Source: Haemophilus haemolyticus_M
GTDB taxonomy: Bacteria; Pseudomonadota; Gammaproteobacteria; Enterobacterales; Pasteurellaceae
Assembly (NCBI RefSeq): GCF_003490935.1
Contig: NZ_QQGD01000005.1
Coordinates: 1-64,000 of the forward strand
Length of the DNA stretch: 64,000 bases
Reading direction: 5' to 3'
Part shown: piece after piece, positions 45,823 to 55,035 of the stretch
Layout: every line of letters begins with the position of its first letter
Position numbering within the stretch: the stretch's first letter is position 1
Translations under genes and position numbers: made by a program
The notes under the pieces: model-generated
What the model saw: only the letters and a program-made list of their open reading frames with translations
What the model was told of the DNA's origin: nothing
Database searches by the model: none

Positions 45823-46046
45823 TTGGATTTATTCGTTTCTATCAAGTTGTTATTAGTCCTCTTATCGGACCGCGTTGTCGGTTTGTGCCTACTTGTTCTT
45901 GCTATGGCATTGAAGCGTTAAAAACACATGGATTGTTAAAAGGTAGTTGGCTTACTCTAAAACGTGTATTAAAATGTCACCCCTTGAACGCTGGTGGATT
46001 CGATCCTGTTCCACCTAAAATCAATAATAACGATGAGAAAAAATAA
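45786..46046 (+). CDS. yidD: YidD, membrane protein insertion efficiency factor
   Basis: An 86-residue protein with an amphipathic start and the family core FYQVVISPLIGPRCRFVPTC with SCYGIEALKTHG, including the conserved cysteines. It assists YidC-dependent insertion at the inner membrane. It overlaps the rnpA end and its stop overlaps the yidC start (TAATG), so all three are translated in sequence. Confidence 0.95.
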   Translation: MATTHSFGAKILIGFIRFYQVVISPLIGPRCRFVPTCSCYGIEALKTHGLLKGSWLTLKRVLKCHPLNAGGFDPVPPKINNNDEKK

Positions 46047-47674
46047 TGGACTCAAGACGTAGCCTATTAGTGTTAGCGCTAATTTTTATTTCTTTCCTTG
46101 TTTATCAGCAATGGCAGTTGGATAAAAATCCACAAGTGCCAACTGAGCAAACAACTTCAATGACTGCCAATTCTGATGTTCCGGCAAGTTCTCCTTCTTC
46201 TAATTCACAAGTCGTAGCAGATTCTCAAACTCATGGCCGTATTATTACCCTTGAAAACGATGTATTTCGTTTGAAAGTTGATACTTTAGGCGGTGATGTA
46301 ATTAGTTCTGAATTATTAAAATATGATGCAGAATTGGATTCAAAAACACCGTTTGAGTTATTAAAAGATACCAAAGAACATGTGTATATTGCACAAAGTG
46401 GTTTAATTGGTAAAAACGGTATCGATACTCGTTCTGGTCGTGCGCAATATCAAATTGAAGGTGATAATTTTAAATTAGCAGATGGTCAAGCGTCTCTTTC
46501 TGTACCTCTTCTTTTTGAAAAAGATGGTGTGACTTATCAAAAAATCTTTGTATTAAAACGTGGTAGCTATGATTTAGGCGTAGATTACAAGATTGATAAC
46601 CAAAGTGCTCAAGCTATTGAAGTAGAGCCTTATGGTCAATTAAAACATTCTATTGTTGAAAGCTCTGGTAATGTAGCAATGCCAACTTACACTGGTGGCG
46701 CATATTCTTCTTCGGAAACTAACTATAAAAAATATAGTTTTGGCGATATGAAGGATAATAATCTTTCTATTGATACTAAAGCTGGTTGGGTTGCAGTATT
46801 ACAACATTATTTCGTATCTGCCTGGATCCCTAATCAAGATGTAAATAATCAACTTTACACAATTACAGATACTAAAAATAATGTCGCTTCAATCGGTTAT
46901 CGTGGCCCTGTTGTGACTATTCCTGCTGGTGGTCAAGAGACGATTACAAGTTCATTATGGACTGGCCCTAAACTTCAAAATCAAATGGCTACCGTAGCAA
47001 ACCATTTAGATTTAACAGTTGATTACGGTTGGGCTTGGTTTATTGCTAAACCGTTATTCTGGTTATTAACCTTTATTCAAGGGATTGTATCTAACTGGGG
47101 CTTAGCGATTATCTGTGTAACAATCGTGGTTAAAGCAATTTTGTATCCACTTACGAAAGCACAATATACATCAATGGCTAAAATGCGTATGTTGCAACCT
47201 AAAATGCAAGAAATGCGTGAGCGTTTTGGTGATGATCGCCAACGTATGAGCCAAGAAATGATGAAACTTTATAAAGAAGAAAAAGTAAATCCACTTGGTG
47301 GTTGTTTGCCAATTCTTCTTCAAATGCCAATCTTCATCGCATTATATTGGACATTTATGGAAGCAGTTGAATTACGTCACGCTCCGTTCTTTGGTTGGAT
47401 TCAAGATTTATCAGCACAAGATCCTTATTATATTTTCCCTATTTTAATGGGTATCTCAATGTTCTTGTTGCAAAAAATGTCGCCAACACCAGTGGCTGAT
47501 CCAATGCAGCAAAAAGTGATGAACTTTATGCCATTAGTCTTTATGTTCTTCTTCTTATGGTTCCCTGCTGGTTTAGTATTGTACTGGTTAGTTTCTAACT
47601 TAATTACAATTGCACAACAGCAATTAATTTATCGTGGATTAGAGAAAAAGGGATTACATTCTCGTAAGAAATAA
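46046..47674 (+). CDS. yidC: YidC, inner membrane protein insertase
   Basis: A 542-residue gram-negative YidC. The first membrane helix is near residues 5-20, the large periplasmic beta-sandwich domain covers about 55-330, and five conserved C-terminal helices include NWGLAIICVTIVVKAILYPL and the cytoplasmic KMRMLQPKMQEMRERFGDD segment. It inserts and folds membrane proteins alone or with SecYEG. It ends in a strong terminator before mnmE. Confidence 0.97.
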   Translation: MDSRRSLLVLALIFISFLVYQQWQLDKNPQVPTEQTTSMTANSDVPASSPSSNSQVVADSQTHGRIITLENDVFRLKVDTLGGDVISSELLKYDAELDSKTPFELLKDTKEHVYIAQSGLIGKNGIDTRSGRAQYQIEGDNFKLADGQASLSVPLLFEKDGVTYQKIFVLKRGSYDLGVDYKIDNQSAQAIEVEPYGQLKHSIVESSGNVAMPTYTGGAYSSSETNYKKYSFGDMKDNNLSIDTKAGWVAVLQHYFVSAWIPNQDVNNQLYTITDTKNNVASIGYRGPVVTIPAGGQETITSSLWTGPKLQNQMATVANHLDLTVDYGWAWFIAKPLFWLLTFIQGIVSNWGLAIICVTIVVKAILYPLTKAQYTSMAKMRMLQPKMQEMRERFGDDRQRMSQEMMKLYKEEKVNPLGGCLPILLQMPIFIALYWTFMEAVELRHAPFFGWIQDLSAQDPYYIFPILMGISMFLLQKMSPTPVADPMQQKVMNFMPLVFMFFFLWFPAGLVLYWLVSNLITIAQQQLIYRGLEKKGLHSRKK

Positions 47675-47688
47675 TCTTAAATGAATGG

Positions 47689-47722
47689 AAAGAAAGGCAC
47701 CAAAAGTGCCTTTCTTTGTTTT
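47689..47722 (+). terminator. Terminator after yidC
   Basis: A perfect 12-bp stem (AAAGAAAGGCAC with GTGCCTTTCTTT) around CAAAA, followed by GTTTT. Confidence 0.88.
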
Positions 47723-47733
47723 ATCAGTCGTGG

Positions 47734-47751
47734 TAACTGTGTCCACAGTTA
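47734..47751. promoter_or_regulatory. Perfect palindrome upstream of mnmE
   Basis: TAACTGTG-TC-CACAGTTA, an 18-base dyad about 100 bases before the mnmE start and just after the yidC terminator. It could be a regulator site. Its centre GTGTCCACA matches seven of nine bases of a DnaA box. No regulator can be assigned. Confidence 0.4.
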
Positions 47752-47852
47752 ATGATAGTAATAGCGCTGTTGGTCAACATATGCATTTTCTCAATAGGGT
47801 AATATTACGATTAGTCTAGAGTATACTTACTCTACGTGATAATAGGTTTTTT

Positions 47853-49211
47853 ATGAAAGAAACAATCGTTGCTCAAGCTACTGCGCCAGGTCGTGGTGGT
47901 ATTGGGATTTTAAGAGTCTCTGGGCCTTTAGCAACAGAAGTTGCACAAGCGGTGTTGGGGAAATGTCCTAAGCCAAGAATGGCTGATTATCTCCCTTTTA
48001 AAGATGCTGATGGCACTGTTTTAGATCAAGGGATTGCTCTTTACTTCAAATCACCAAATTCATTTACTGGTGAGGATGTATTGGAATTGCAAGGTCACGG
48101 TGGGCAGGTTGTATTAGATTTATTACTCAAACGTATTTTGCAAATTGATGGAATCCGTTTGGCGAGACCAGGTGAGTTTTCTGAACAAGCTTTTTTGAAT
48201 GATAAATTGGATCTTGCTCAAGCGGAAGCGATTGCGGATTTAATTGATGCAACATCAGAACAGGCAGCACGTTCCGCATTAAAATCTTTGCAAGGTGAAT
48301 TTTCAAAGAAAGTAAATGAATTAGTTGAATCGGTTATTTACTTACGTACCTATGTGGAAGCGAGCATTGATTTTCCTGATGAAGAAATAGATTTCTTGGC
48401 GGATGGAAAAATTGAAGCAAACTTACGCGGAATTATTAATCAGTTGGAAGATGTTCGCTCAGAAGCCAAACAAGGTTCTATTTTACGTGAAGGTATGAAA
48501 GTGGTGATTGCCGGTCGTCCGAATGCAGGCAAATCGAGCTTGCTTAATGCGCTTGCTGGTCGCGAAGCGGCGATCGTAACAGATATTGCTGGGACAACGC
48601 GCGATGTATTGCGTGAGCATATTCATATTGATGGCATGCCATTGCATATTATTGATACCGCGGGTCTTCGAGATGCAACTGATGAAGTCGAGCGCATTGG
48701 CATTTCTCGCGCATGGACGGAGATTGAACAAGCCGATCGTATTATTTTGATGTTAGATAGTAGCGATCCTGAAAGTGCAGATTTAAGTAAAGTGCGGTCA
48801 GAATTTTTAGCAAAATTACCCACAACGTTGCCTGTCACTATTGTTCGAAATAAAATTGATTTAAATGGCGAACAAGCAAGTGAAAGCCAAGAAGACGGGT
48901 ACCAAATGATTAGTCTTTCCGCTCAAACGCATGATGGTGTACAACTTTTACGTGAACATTTGAAACAAACAATGGGGTTCCAAACTGGTATGGAAGGCGG
49001 CTTTTTAGCTCGTCGTCGTCATTTAGATGCACTTGAGAAAGCTGCAGAGCATTTACAAATCGGTTTAGTTCAACTTACAGAATTTCATGCAGGAGAACTT
49101 TTAGCGGAAGAATTACGCTTAGTACAAGCTCACTTGAGTGAAATTACAGGTGAATTCACATCAGATGACTTGCTAGGTAATATTTTTAGCTCTTTCTGTA
49201 TTGGAAAATAA
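47853..49211 (+). CDS. mnmE: MnmE (TrmE), tRNA uridine-34 modification GTPase
   Basis: A 452-residue G protein that, with MnmG, installs the cmnm5 group on wobble uridines. The N-terminal folate-binding domain (IVAQATAPGRGGIGILRVSG), a helical domain with inserted G domain (GRPNAGKSSL near 225, DTAGLRD near 270) and the C-terminal CIGK with its catalytic Cys are all present. The ATG is the natural start, with a weak ribosome-binding site. mntP follows after ten bases. Confidence 0.97.
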   Translation: MKETIVAQATAPGRGGIGILRVSGPLATEVAQAVLGKCPKPRMADYLPFKDADGTVLDQGIALYFKSPNSFTGEDVLELQGHGGQVVLDLLLKRILQIDGIRLARPGEFSEQAFLNDKLDLAQAEAIADLIDATSEQAARSALKSLQGEFSKKVNELVESVIYLRTYVEASIDFPDEEIDFLADGKIEANLRGIINQLEDVRSEAKQGSILREGMKVVIAGRPNAGKSSLLNALAGREAAIVTDIAGTTRDVLREHIHIDGMPLHIIDTAGLRDATDEVERIGISRAWTEIEQADRIILMLDSSDPESADLSKVRSEFLAKLPTTLPVTIVRNKIDLNGEQASESQEDGYQMISLSAQTHDGVQLLREHLKQTMGFQTGMEGGFLARRRHLDALEKAAEHLQIGLVQLTEFHAGELLAEELRLVQAHLSEITGEFTSDDLLGNIFSSFCIGK

Positions 49212-49221
49212 TTTCTAAATT

Positions 49222-49788
49222 ATGAGCTTTTATACACTTTGTATTATTGCGCTGGGCTTATCAATGGATTCCTTTGCTGTATCCATTCCTAAAGGTATTG
49301 CATTAAGATCTTTTCGTTGGAAACACACTCTTTATATTTCTCTCTGTTTTGGATTTTTCCAAGGTATCATGCTTGCAATAGGTTTTTTTGTAGGCTTGCA
49401 ATTCAGTTCAATGATTCAAGATTGGGATCATTGGATTGGTTTTGTTTTACTTGCATTAATTGGCATTAATATGGTGCGTGAGGGATTAAATACTGATTCC
49501 GAAGCAAGTGTAGAGCCATCTATAAATTTGAAACGTTTATTGACTTTGGGTTTAGCTACGAGTGTAGATGCCTTAGCAATTGGCATATCTTTCGCTTTTC
49601 TTTCGGTCGATATTTTTTCTGCTATGGTAATTATTGCACTGACTACTTTTATCGTTTCATTATTCGGCGTAAAGAGCGGTCATTTTCTTGGGCAGAAATT
49701 TAGATCAAAAGCGGAGATTTTTGGTGGCATAGTGCTGATTGGAATTGGCATTAGCTTGCTTTATGAGCACGGTATTTTCACTTTTTAA
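49222..49788 (+). CDS. mntP: MntP family manganese efflux pump
   Basis: A 188-residue inner membrane protein with six hydrophobic helices and two matching half-repeats: SMDSFAVSIPKG near 15-26 and SVDALAIGISFAFLSVDI near 113. The paired aspartates are needed for Mn2+ export in E. coli MntP. It follows mnmE by ten bases, so there is no room for the Mn riboswitch often found ahead of mntP. A -10-like TATAAT at 49813-49818 lies just after it, facing ppiD. Confidence 0.88.
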   Translation: MSFYTLCIIALGLSMDSFAVSIPKGIALRSFRWKHTLYISLCFGFFQGIMLAIGFFVGLQFSSMIQDWDHWIGFVLLALIGINMVREGLNTDSEASVEPSINLKRLLTLGLATSVDALAIGISFAFLSVDIFSAMVIIALTTFIVSLFGVKSGHFLGQKFRSKAEIFGGIVLIGIGISLLYEHGIFTF

Positions 49789-49854
49789 GATGCTAATTTT
49801 CTACGTTTAGATTATAATCGGGGAAAATTTTATATTTATAACAAGGGTTATTGA

Positions 49855-51723
49855 ATGTTAATTGAAAAAATGCATCACTTAGCAAATTCAAAAGTTTCTA
49901 AGTTTATTTTGGGTTTGATTACTTTATCGTTTTTAGTCGGCGGTATGTCTGGCTATCTTTTTAGTTCAAATGATACTTACGCTGCAAAAGTTAATGGTGA
50001 AGTGATTTCGCAACAAGATTTTTTAAATCGCTACAACCAAGAATTTGAGGCTCGTGCACAACGCGAAGGCGAAGCATTTATGGCTCAGTCAGATTCTCCA
50101 GAATTTGTTACCGCACTTCGTCAAAGCACCATCAATCGAATGATTGATCAAGAATTACTTCGTCAATATGCGAAAGAATTAAAATTAGGCGTGAGCGATG
50201 AAATGATTAAACGAGCAATTGTGACTGATCCCAATTTTCAAGTTAATGGCAAATTTGATAACGGTGTTTATCAACAAGTATTACAACAAAATCGTTTAAG
50301 TTCAGATGGTTATGCGGCTATTTTGCGTGGCGCATTAACCCTTGAACAAATGCAAAGTGGTGTTGCTAACAGTGAGTTTATTGTGCCAGCTCAAGCAAAA
50401 AATACCGCAGAAGTTTTCTTTCAAAAGCGTTCAGCTCGTTTAGCAACATTACCTCTTGCTGATGAAATGGCAAAGCAAGCAGTATCTGATGATGAAATTA
50501 AAGCTTATTATGAAGCTAATCAAAAATCTTTTGTTCAGCCAGAACAAGTGAAGGTTCAATATATTGATCTCTCTGGTAGCCAAATCGAAAAAGGTATCGA
50601 AGTTAAAGATGTAGAAATTGCGCAATATTATCAAGATAATAAAGCTCAATTTATGACTCAGCGTTTAGCACATATTCAATTTGCAAATGAGCAAGATGCT
50701 AAGTCTGCTTATGATGAATTACAAAAAGGCGCAAATTTCTCTGATGTAGCTAAAGCTAAATCTTTAGATAAAGTTTCTGGTGAGAATGGTGGTGATTTAG
50801 GTTGGGTAAATGCGAATGAATTACCAAAAGCTTTTGAAGATGCTGCAGCTGCATTGCAGGTAGGTCAATATAGCCAACCAATCAATGTGGATGGCAATTA
50901 CCATATTGTTTTAGTGCAAGAGCGTAAAGCTCAAACTTTAGATGAAGTGAAAGCACATGTTGCAGATTTAGTTCGTAAATCCTTGTTAGAAAATCGTTAT
51001 TACGCAATTGAAAAGCAAGTGCGTGATAAGGCTTTTGAGGATAGCAAATCCTTGAATACTGCGGCACAAGTCGCAGGTGTTAAAGTTCAAGAGAGCGGTT
51101 ATTTTTCTCGTCAAAATGTACCTGCAGAATTAAATTTCCCTAATGTAGTTTCTGCCGTTTTTGAATCTGATATTGCCAATGGTGGTGCTAATTCAGAGCC
51201 TTTGAATGTTGGCGATTATCACGCTATTGTAGTTCGTGTGTTAGAGCACAAACCTGAAGGTGTGAGAACATTGGAAGATGCGAAAGAGGATATTGAAATG
51301 TTCTTAAAACGCCAGAAGGCTGAAAATGTCTTAAATGAAAAAGCACAACAAGCGGTGAAAGCATTAAGCGAAAATGCTGAATCGAAAGTGGATGGAATTA
51401 ATTTCTCAAGTGAGCAAACTTTTACTTTAAGTGAAAATAAAGATCCAATTTTAACAAATGGCGTATTCTCAATTGCTAAACCAGAATCAGGTAAAGTGGT
51501 TTACCAAGTTGCTCGTAATGAGAAAGGCGATGTAGTTATTATTGCTCTAAATAAAGTAGAAGACGGCGTGCTTAACGATAAAGAATTAAGCCAATTTAGT
51601 GCTCAATTATTACGTACAAGTCAGGCTGAAGTTCAAGCGCAATTAATGCAAGGATTGCGTGAGAGAGCTAAAATTGAAGTAAATGATGCTTTCATCAATC
51701 AAGATGATGAAGCGCAGCAATAA
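49855..51723 (+). CDS. ppiD: PpiD, periplasmic chaperone with parvulin domain
   Basis: A 622-residue protein with a single N-terminal membrane anchor (about 17-36: FILGLITLSFLVGGMSGYLF), a SurA-like chaperone region (about 40-190) and a central parvulin domain (RLAHIQFANEQDAKSAYDEL, SGENGGDLGWV) near 270-350. It sits at the Sec translocon and helps proteins emerge into the periplasm. It has its own upstream gap and an uptake-signal terminator after it. Confidence 0.93.
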   Translation: MLIEKMHHLANSKVSKFILGLITLSFLVGGMSGYLFSSNDTYAAKVNGEVISQQDFLNRYNQEFEARAQREGEAFMAQSDSPEFVTALRQSTINRMIDQELLRQYAKELKLGVSDEMIKRAIVTDPNFQVNGKFDNGVYQQVLQQNRLSSDGYAAILRGALTLEQMQSGVANSEFIVPAQAKNTAEVFFQKRSARLATLPLADEMAKQAVSDDEIKAYYEANQKSFVQPEQVKVQYIDLSGSQIEKGIEVKDVEIAQYYQDNKAQFMTQRLAHIQFANEQDAKSAYDELQKGANFSDVAKAKSLDKVSGENGGDLGWVNANELPKAFEDAAAALQVGQYSQPINVDGNYHIVLVQERKAQTLDEVKAHVADLVRKSLLENRYYAIEKQVRDKAFEDSKSLNTAAQVAGVKVQESGYFSRQNVPAELNFPNVVSAVFESDIANGGANSEPLNVGDYHAIVVRVLEHKPEGVRTLEDAKEDIEMFLKRQKAENVLNEKAQQAVKALSENAESKVDGINFSSEQTFTLSENKDPILTNGVFSIAKPESGKVVYQVARNEKGDVVIIALNKVEDGVLNDKELSQFSAQLLRTSQAEVQAQLMQGLRERAKIEVNDAFINQDDEAQQ

Positions 51724-51756
51724 TTGATTAAATTGCAATCTCAGATAAATTTTGAT

Positions 51757-51787
51757 AAAAAGTGCGGTAAATTCACCGCACTTTTTT
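51757..51787 (+). terminator. Uptake-signal inverted pair terminator after ppiD
   Basis: AAAAAGTGCGGT pairs with ACCGCACTTTTT (12 bp) around AAATTC, ending in a T run. The two arms are inverted uptake signals. Confidence 0.9.
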
Positions 51788-51801
51788 ATAGGGAGCAAAC
51801 A

Positions 51802-52152
51802 ATGGCAGAAGAAACAATTTTTAGTAAAATCATCCGTAAAGAAATTCCTGCAAATATCGTCTATCAAGATGAATTAGTCACAGCGTTTCGTGATATTTCA
51901 CCACAAGCTAAAACACATATTTTGATCATTCCAAATAAAGTAATTCCAACAGTGAATGATGTGACGGAGCAAGATGAACTAACGCTAGGTAGATTATTTA
52001 GCGTAGCGGCGAAACTCGCTAAAGAAGAAGGCATTGCGGAAGACGGTTACCGCCTAATTGTGAATTGTAATAAACATGGTGGACAAGAAGTATTCCATTT
52101 ACATATGCATTTAGTCGGTGGTGAACCTTTAGGTAGAATGTTAGCGAAATAA
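51802..52152 (+). CDS. hinT: HinT, histidine-triad purine nucleoside phosphoramidase
   Basis: A 116-residue HIT protein beginning MAEETIFSKIIRKEIPANIVYQDE and ending with the triad FHLHMHLVGG. It hydrolyses AMP-lysine and other phosphoramidates. The start at 51802 has GGGAG upstream; the in-frame upstream extension is made of terminator sequence and is not coding. Its stop overlaps the ycfL start (TAATG). The order hinT-ycfL then nagZ follows E. coli. Confidence 0.94.
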   Translation: MAEETIFSKIIRKEIPANIVYQDELVTAFRDISPQAKTHILIIPNKVIPTVNDVTEQDELTLGRLFSVAAKLAKEEGIAEDGYRLIVNCNKHGGQEVFHLHMHLVGGEPLGRMLAK

Positions 52153-52502
52153 TGAAAAAATATTTTCTAATTTTGGCGAGCCTTGTGCTCGCTGCTTGTT
52201 CAAGTTCAGTAGAAAACTTAACTTATTCAACCAAGCCGATTTTGAATATCACATCTAATCTTTCACCTTTAATTCAAGTTGAAACGAGTCAAAAATCAGC
52301 GCTTATAAAAAATAAAAGTCAGCAACTTTTGAATATAAGTTACTACTTGTATTGGTACGATCATTTAGGGGTAACCCAAACTTGGGTAAATCAGCAAGAA
52401 AGCTATTCCGCTCAATTTTTGCTAAAACCACAAGAAGAGAAATTGATCGATTTAATTAAACCTACTGTAGAAAGTAAAAATTATCGCCTTTATTTAAAAT
52501 AA
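52152..52502 (+). CDS. ycfL: YcfL-like lipoprotein (DUF1425)
   Basis: A 116-residue lipoprotein with signal MKKYFLILASLVLAAC and a beta-rich body (NKSQQLLNISYYLYWYDHLG) like DUF1425/YcfL. E. coli places ycfL between hinT and lpoB-thiK-nagZ; here lpoB and thiK are missing and nagZ follows three bases later. The role is unknown, though the neighbourhood points to cell-envelope work. Translation is coupled to hinT. Confidence 0.82.
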   Translation: MKKYFLILASLVLAACSSSVENLTYSTKPILNITSNLSPLIQVETSQKSALIKNKSQQLLNISYYLYWYDHLGVTQTWVNQQESYSAQFLLKPQEEKLIDLIKPTVESKNYRLYLK

Positions 52503-52505
52503 TTT

Positions 52506-53558
52506 ATGAGCACGTTGTTAATTGATTTAAAAGGAAAAGAGTTGGAACAAGAGGAAGTTGAGTTACTTTCTCATCCTCTTGTTGCGGGATTGATTTTATT
52601 TACTCGAAATTTTGAAGATAGAGAACAAATTCAAGAATTAATTCGTTCTGTTCGTCAACGAGTGAAAAAGCCTTTATTGATTACGGTGGATCAAGAAGGT
52701 GGACGAGTTCAACGTTTCCGCGATGGATTCACAATATTACCTTCAATGCAGGCTTTTCAAGAAACACTGTCAACAACAGAACAAGTGAACTTCGCTAAAG
52801 AAGCAGGTTGGCAAATGGCAGCAGAAATGATTGCCTTGGATATTGACTTGAGTTTTGCGCCGGTGTTGGATTTGGGGCATGAATGTCGAGCGATTGGTGA
52901 TCGCAGTTTTTCATCTGATGTAAAAAGTGCGGTAAATTTAGCAGCCGCTTTTATTGATGGTATGCATCAAGCAGGTATGGCATCTACAGGTAAACATTTC
53001 CCCGGCCATGGCCATGTATTAGCCGATTCTCATTTAGAAACACCTTATGATGATCGCGCAAAAGACGAAATTTTTAGTTGCGATCTCCAACCTTTCCAAC
53101 AGTTGATTTCACAAAATAAACTCGATGCCATTATGCCTGCGCATGTCATTTATAGACAATGTGATAGTCAACCAGCAAGTGGTTCAGAATATTGGTTAAA
53201 AGAAATCTTACGAAAACAACTAAATTTCCAAGGTGCAATTTTTTCCGATGATCTCGGTATGAAAGGCGCTGGTGTAATGGGCGATTTTGTAGAGCGTAGC
53301 AAAAAAGCACTCAATGCAGGTTGTGATCTTTTATTGCTGTGCAATGAACGTGAAAGTGTCATTCAAGTATTAGATAATCTAAAACTTACTGAAAATGAAC
53401 CGCACTTTATGGCTCGTCAAGCTCGTTTACAAAATTTATTTAAACGTAGAGTGATCGAGTGGAATGATTTGGTTTTAGATCAACGTTGGAAACTGAATTA
53501 CCGAAATCTCGCAGATATTCAAAGCCGTTGGTTAGATATTCAGGCTGCAAGAAAATGA
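52506..53558 (+). CDS. nagZ: NagZ, beta-N-acetylglucosaminidase (GH3)
   Basis: A cytoplasmic GH3 enzyme of 350 residues that removes GlcNAc from anhydro-muropeptides during wall recycling. ITVDQEGGRVQRF lies near 60, the substrate-binding KHFPGHGHVLADSH loop with the His general acid near 165-178, and the nucleophile Asp in FSDDLGMKG near 250. It is complete. It overlaps rlmC by ATGA. Confidence 0.96.
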   Translation: MSTLLIDLKGKELEQEEVELLSHPLVAGLILFTRNFEDREQIQELIRSVRQRVKKPLLITVDQEGGRVQRFRDGFTILPSMQAFQETLSTTEQVNFAKEAGWQMAAEMIALDIDLSFAPVLDLGHECRAIGDRSFSSDVKSAVNLAAAFIDGMHQAGMASTGKHFPGHGHVLADSHLETPYDDRAKDEIFSCDLQPFQQLISQNKLDAIMPAHVIYRQCDSQPASGSEYWLKEILRKQLNFQGAIFSDDLGMKGAGVMGDFVERSKKALNAGCDLLLLCNERESVIQVLDNLKLTENEPHFMARQARLQNLFKRRVIEWNDLVLDQRWKLNYRNLADIQSRWLDIQAARK

Positions 53559-54733
53559 TTGATTGTCGATACTATCAACAAAATGAATGTCGTTCTTGTC
53601 AATGGCTTGAAATACCTTATAGTCAGCAGCTAACTGAAAAACAACATCATTTAAAGCAGCAACTGATTTCTATTAATTGCGATGGAGCTCAATGGTTGGC
53701 TCCTTTTCAATCTGATGAACAAGGCTTTCGTAATAAAGCCAAGATGGTTGTGAGTGGTAGTGTTGAACGCCCGATACTTGGCATTTTAAAAAAAACTAAT
53801 GATCCACAAAGTGCGATTGATTTGTGTGATTGTCCCCTTTATCCAACTCATTTTTCATTGATTTTTCCAGTTTTGAAGGATTTTATTGGCCGTGCTGGTT
53901 TAGTACCTTATAACATTGCTAAACAAAAAGGCGAGCTTAAATATATTTTGCTGACAGAAAGTATCGCGACGGGAAAATTAATGTTGCGCTTTGTGTTGCG
54001 CACAGAAAATAAATTGCCATTAATTCGTCGAGAATTACCCAAATTATTGGAAAAATTACCGTACTTAGAAGTGGTTAGCATTAATTTACAACCACAGCAC
54101 GCGGCAATTTTAGAAGGTGAACAAGAAATTTTTCTGACAGAACAACAATTTTTGCCTGAGAATTTCAATGGTATTCCGCTCTTTATTCGCCCACAAGGTT
54201 TCTTTCAAACTAACCCTAAAGTGGCGGCAGGATTATATGTTACAGCCCAGCAATGGGTGAGTGAATTATCAATTTATAAAGTCTGGGATTTATTTTGTGG
54301 CGTGGGAGGATTTGGCTTACATTGCGCTAAAGCTTTACAGGAAAAATGGGAAAAAAGTATTGAGTTGACTGGAATTGAAATTTCCTCATCAGCTATTTTT
54401 GCTGCGAGCCATTCCGCTAAAATATTGGGTTTAGAACATGTAAATTTCCAATCACTAGACGCGGCAAGTGTGATGAAAAATCAGAATGAGAATAAGCCAG
54501 ATCTTGTGATTGTAAATCCACCACGTCGTGGAATTGGAAAGGAATTAAGTGAATTTCTTAATGAAATGCAATCGGACTTTATTTTATATTCTAGTTGTAA
54601 TTCTGTAACAATGGGTAAAGATTTACAGTATCTCACTTTTTATAAACCATTGAAAATTCAACTTTTTGATATGTTTCCGCAAACATCTCATTATGAAGTA
54701 TTAGTTCTATTGCAAAGAAAAAAGAATAATTGA
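53555..54733 (+). CDS. rlmC: RlmC, 23S rRNA (uracil-747-C5) methyltransferase
   Basis: A 392-residue SAM-dependent methyltransferase. An N-terminal iron-sulfur cluster is suggested by CRYYQQNECRSCQW and CDCPLYP, the SAM site by DLFCGVGGFGLHCA near 250, then NPPRRGIG and the catalytic Cys in YSSCNS. Lack of a TRAM domain separates it from RlmD. The start at 53555 overlaps the nagZ stop (ATGA). An upstream in-frame codon inside nagZ is not needed. Confidence 0.93.
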   Translation: MIDCRYYQQNECRSCQWLEIPYSQQLTEKQHHLKQQLISINCDGAQWLAPFQSDEQGFRNKAKMVVSGSVERPILGILKKTNDPQSAIDLCDCPLYPTHFSLIFPVLKDFIGRAGLVPYNIAKQKGELKYILLTESIATGKLMLRFVLRTENKLPLIRRELPKLLEKLPYLEVVSINLQPQHAAILEGEQEIFLTEQQFLPENFNGIPLFIRPQGFFQTNPKVAAGLYVTAQQWVSELSIYKVWDLFCGVGGFGLHCAKALQEKWEKSIELTGIEISSSAIFAASHSAKILGLEHVNFQSLDAASVMKNQNENKPDLVIVNPPRRGIGKELSEFLNEMQSDFILYSSCNSVTMGKDLQYLTFYKPLKIQLFDMFPQTSHYEVLVLLQRKKNN

Positions 54734-54767
54734 AAAAATATAAATAGTTTGGGGATTTGAAAGAGGG

Positions 54768-54973
54768 GTGGTGGAACTAAGCAGAATTGGTCTTAACAGC
54801 AAGTGGCTTACTGCGCGCATCCCTGCGGGATTTCTACCCAGCCCACCATAGATTAGAAAATGCATCTTGGTGTTCTAGCTTTTGCAGCATAAAACTATGC
54901 AATAAGGTTATAAACCTTTAAAGCCACTATATCAGGAGACCAATCCTGTCTTCCCACTATATTTGTAAGAAGT
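54768..54973 (-). ncRNA. Putative structured non-coding RNA of unknown family
   Basis: The 360-base gap between convergent rlmC and crp has no open frame but strong secondary structure. CAGGATTGGTCT (minus, 54948-54937) pairs with AGACCAATTCTG (54793-54782) over 12 bp. AGTGGCTT (54928-54921) pairs with AAGCCACT (54809-54802), and GGGAA near 54955 pairs with TTCC near 54774. Enclosed are small hairpins such as AAGGTT-TAT-AACCTT and ATCCC-GCA-GGGAT. A near-consensus promoter on the minus strand begins transcripts at about 54973. The end-to-end stem and roughly 200-base size recall 6S RNA in outline, but I cannot match the sequence to 6S, tmRNA, RNase P or SRP RNA. The 3' end is a guess. Confidence 0.6.
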
Positions 54974-54979
54974 TGGATA

Positions 54980-55008
54980 ATGATAGAATCCTTTATATTA
55001 ATTGTCAA
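54980..55008 (-). promoter_or_regulatory. Promoter for the putative RNA
   Basis: Minus strand: TTGACA (55008-55003), exactly 17 bases, then TATCAT (54985-54980). This is among the best sigma-70 matches in the window, and it points into the structured region and away from crp. Confidence 0.75.
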
Positions 55009-55035
55009 TTAATGTTTTGAATATTATTTCTAATT

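Noticed and set aside
51724..51801. Upstream extension of the hinT frame
   Set aside because: It is made of the ppiD terminator hairpin, and the family start MAEETIF has GGGAG in front of it.
54768..54960. tmRNA, RNase P RNA or SRP RNA in the rlmC-crp gap
   Set aside because: None of the hallmark segments of these RNAs (tmRNA tag and T-arm, RNase P GAGGAAAGTCC, SRP GGAAGGAAGCAGCC) is present on either strand.
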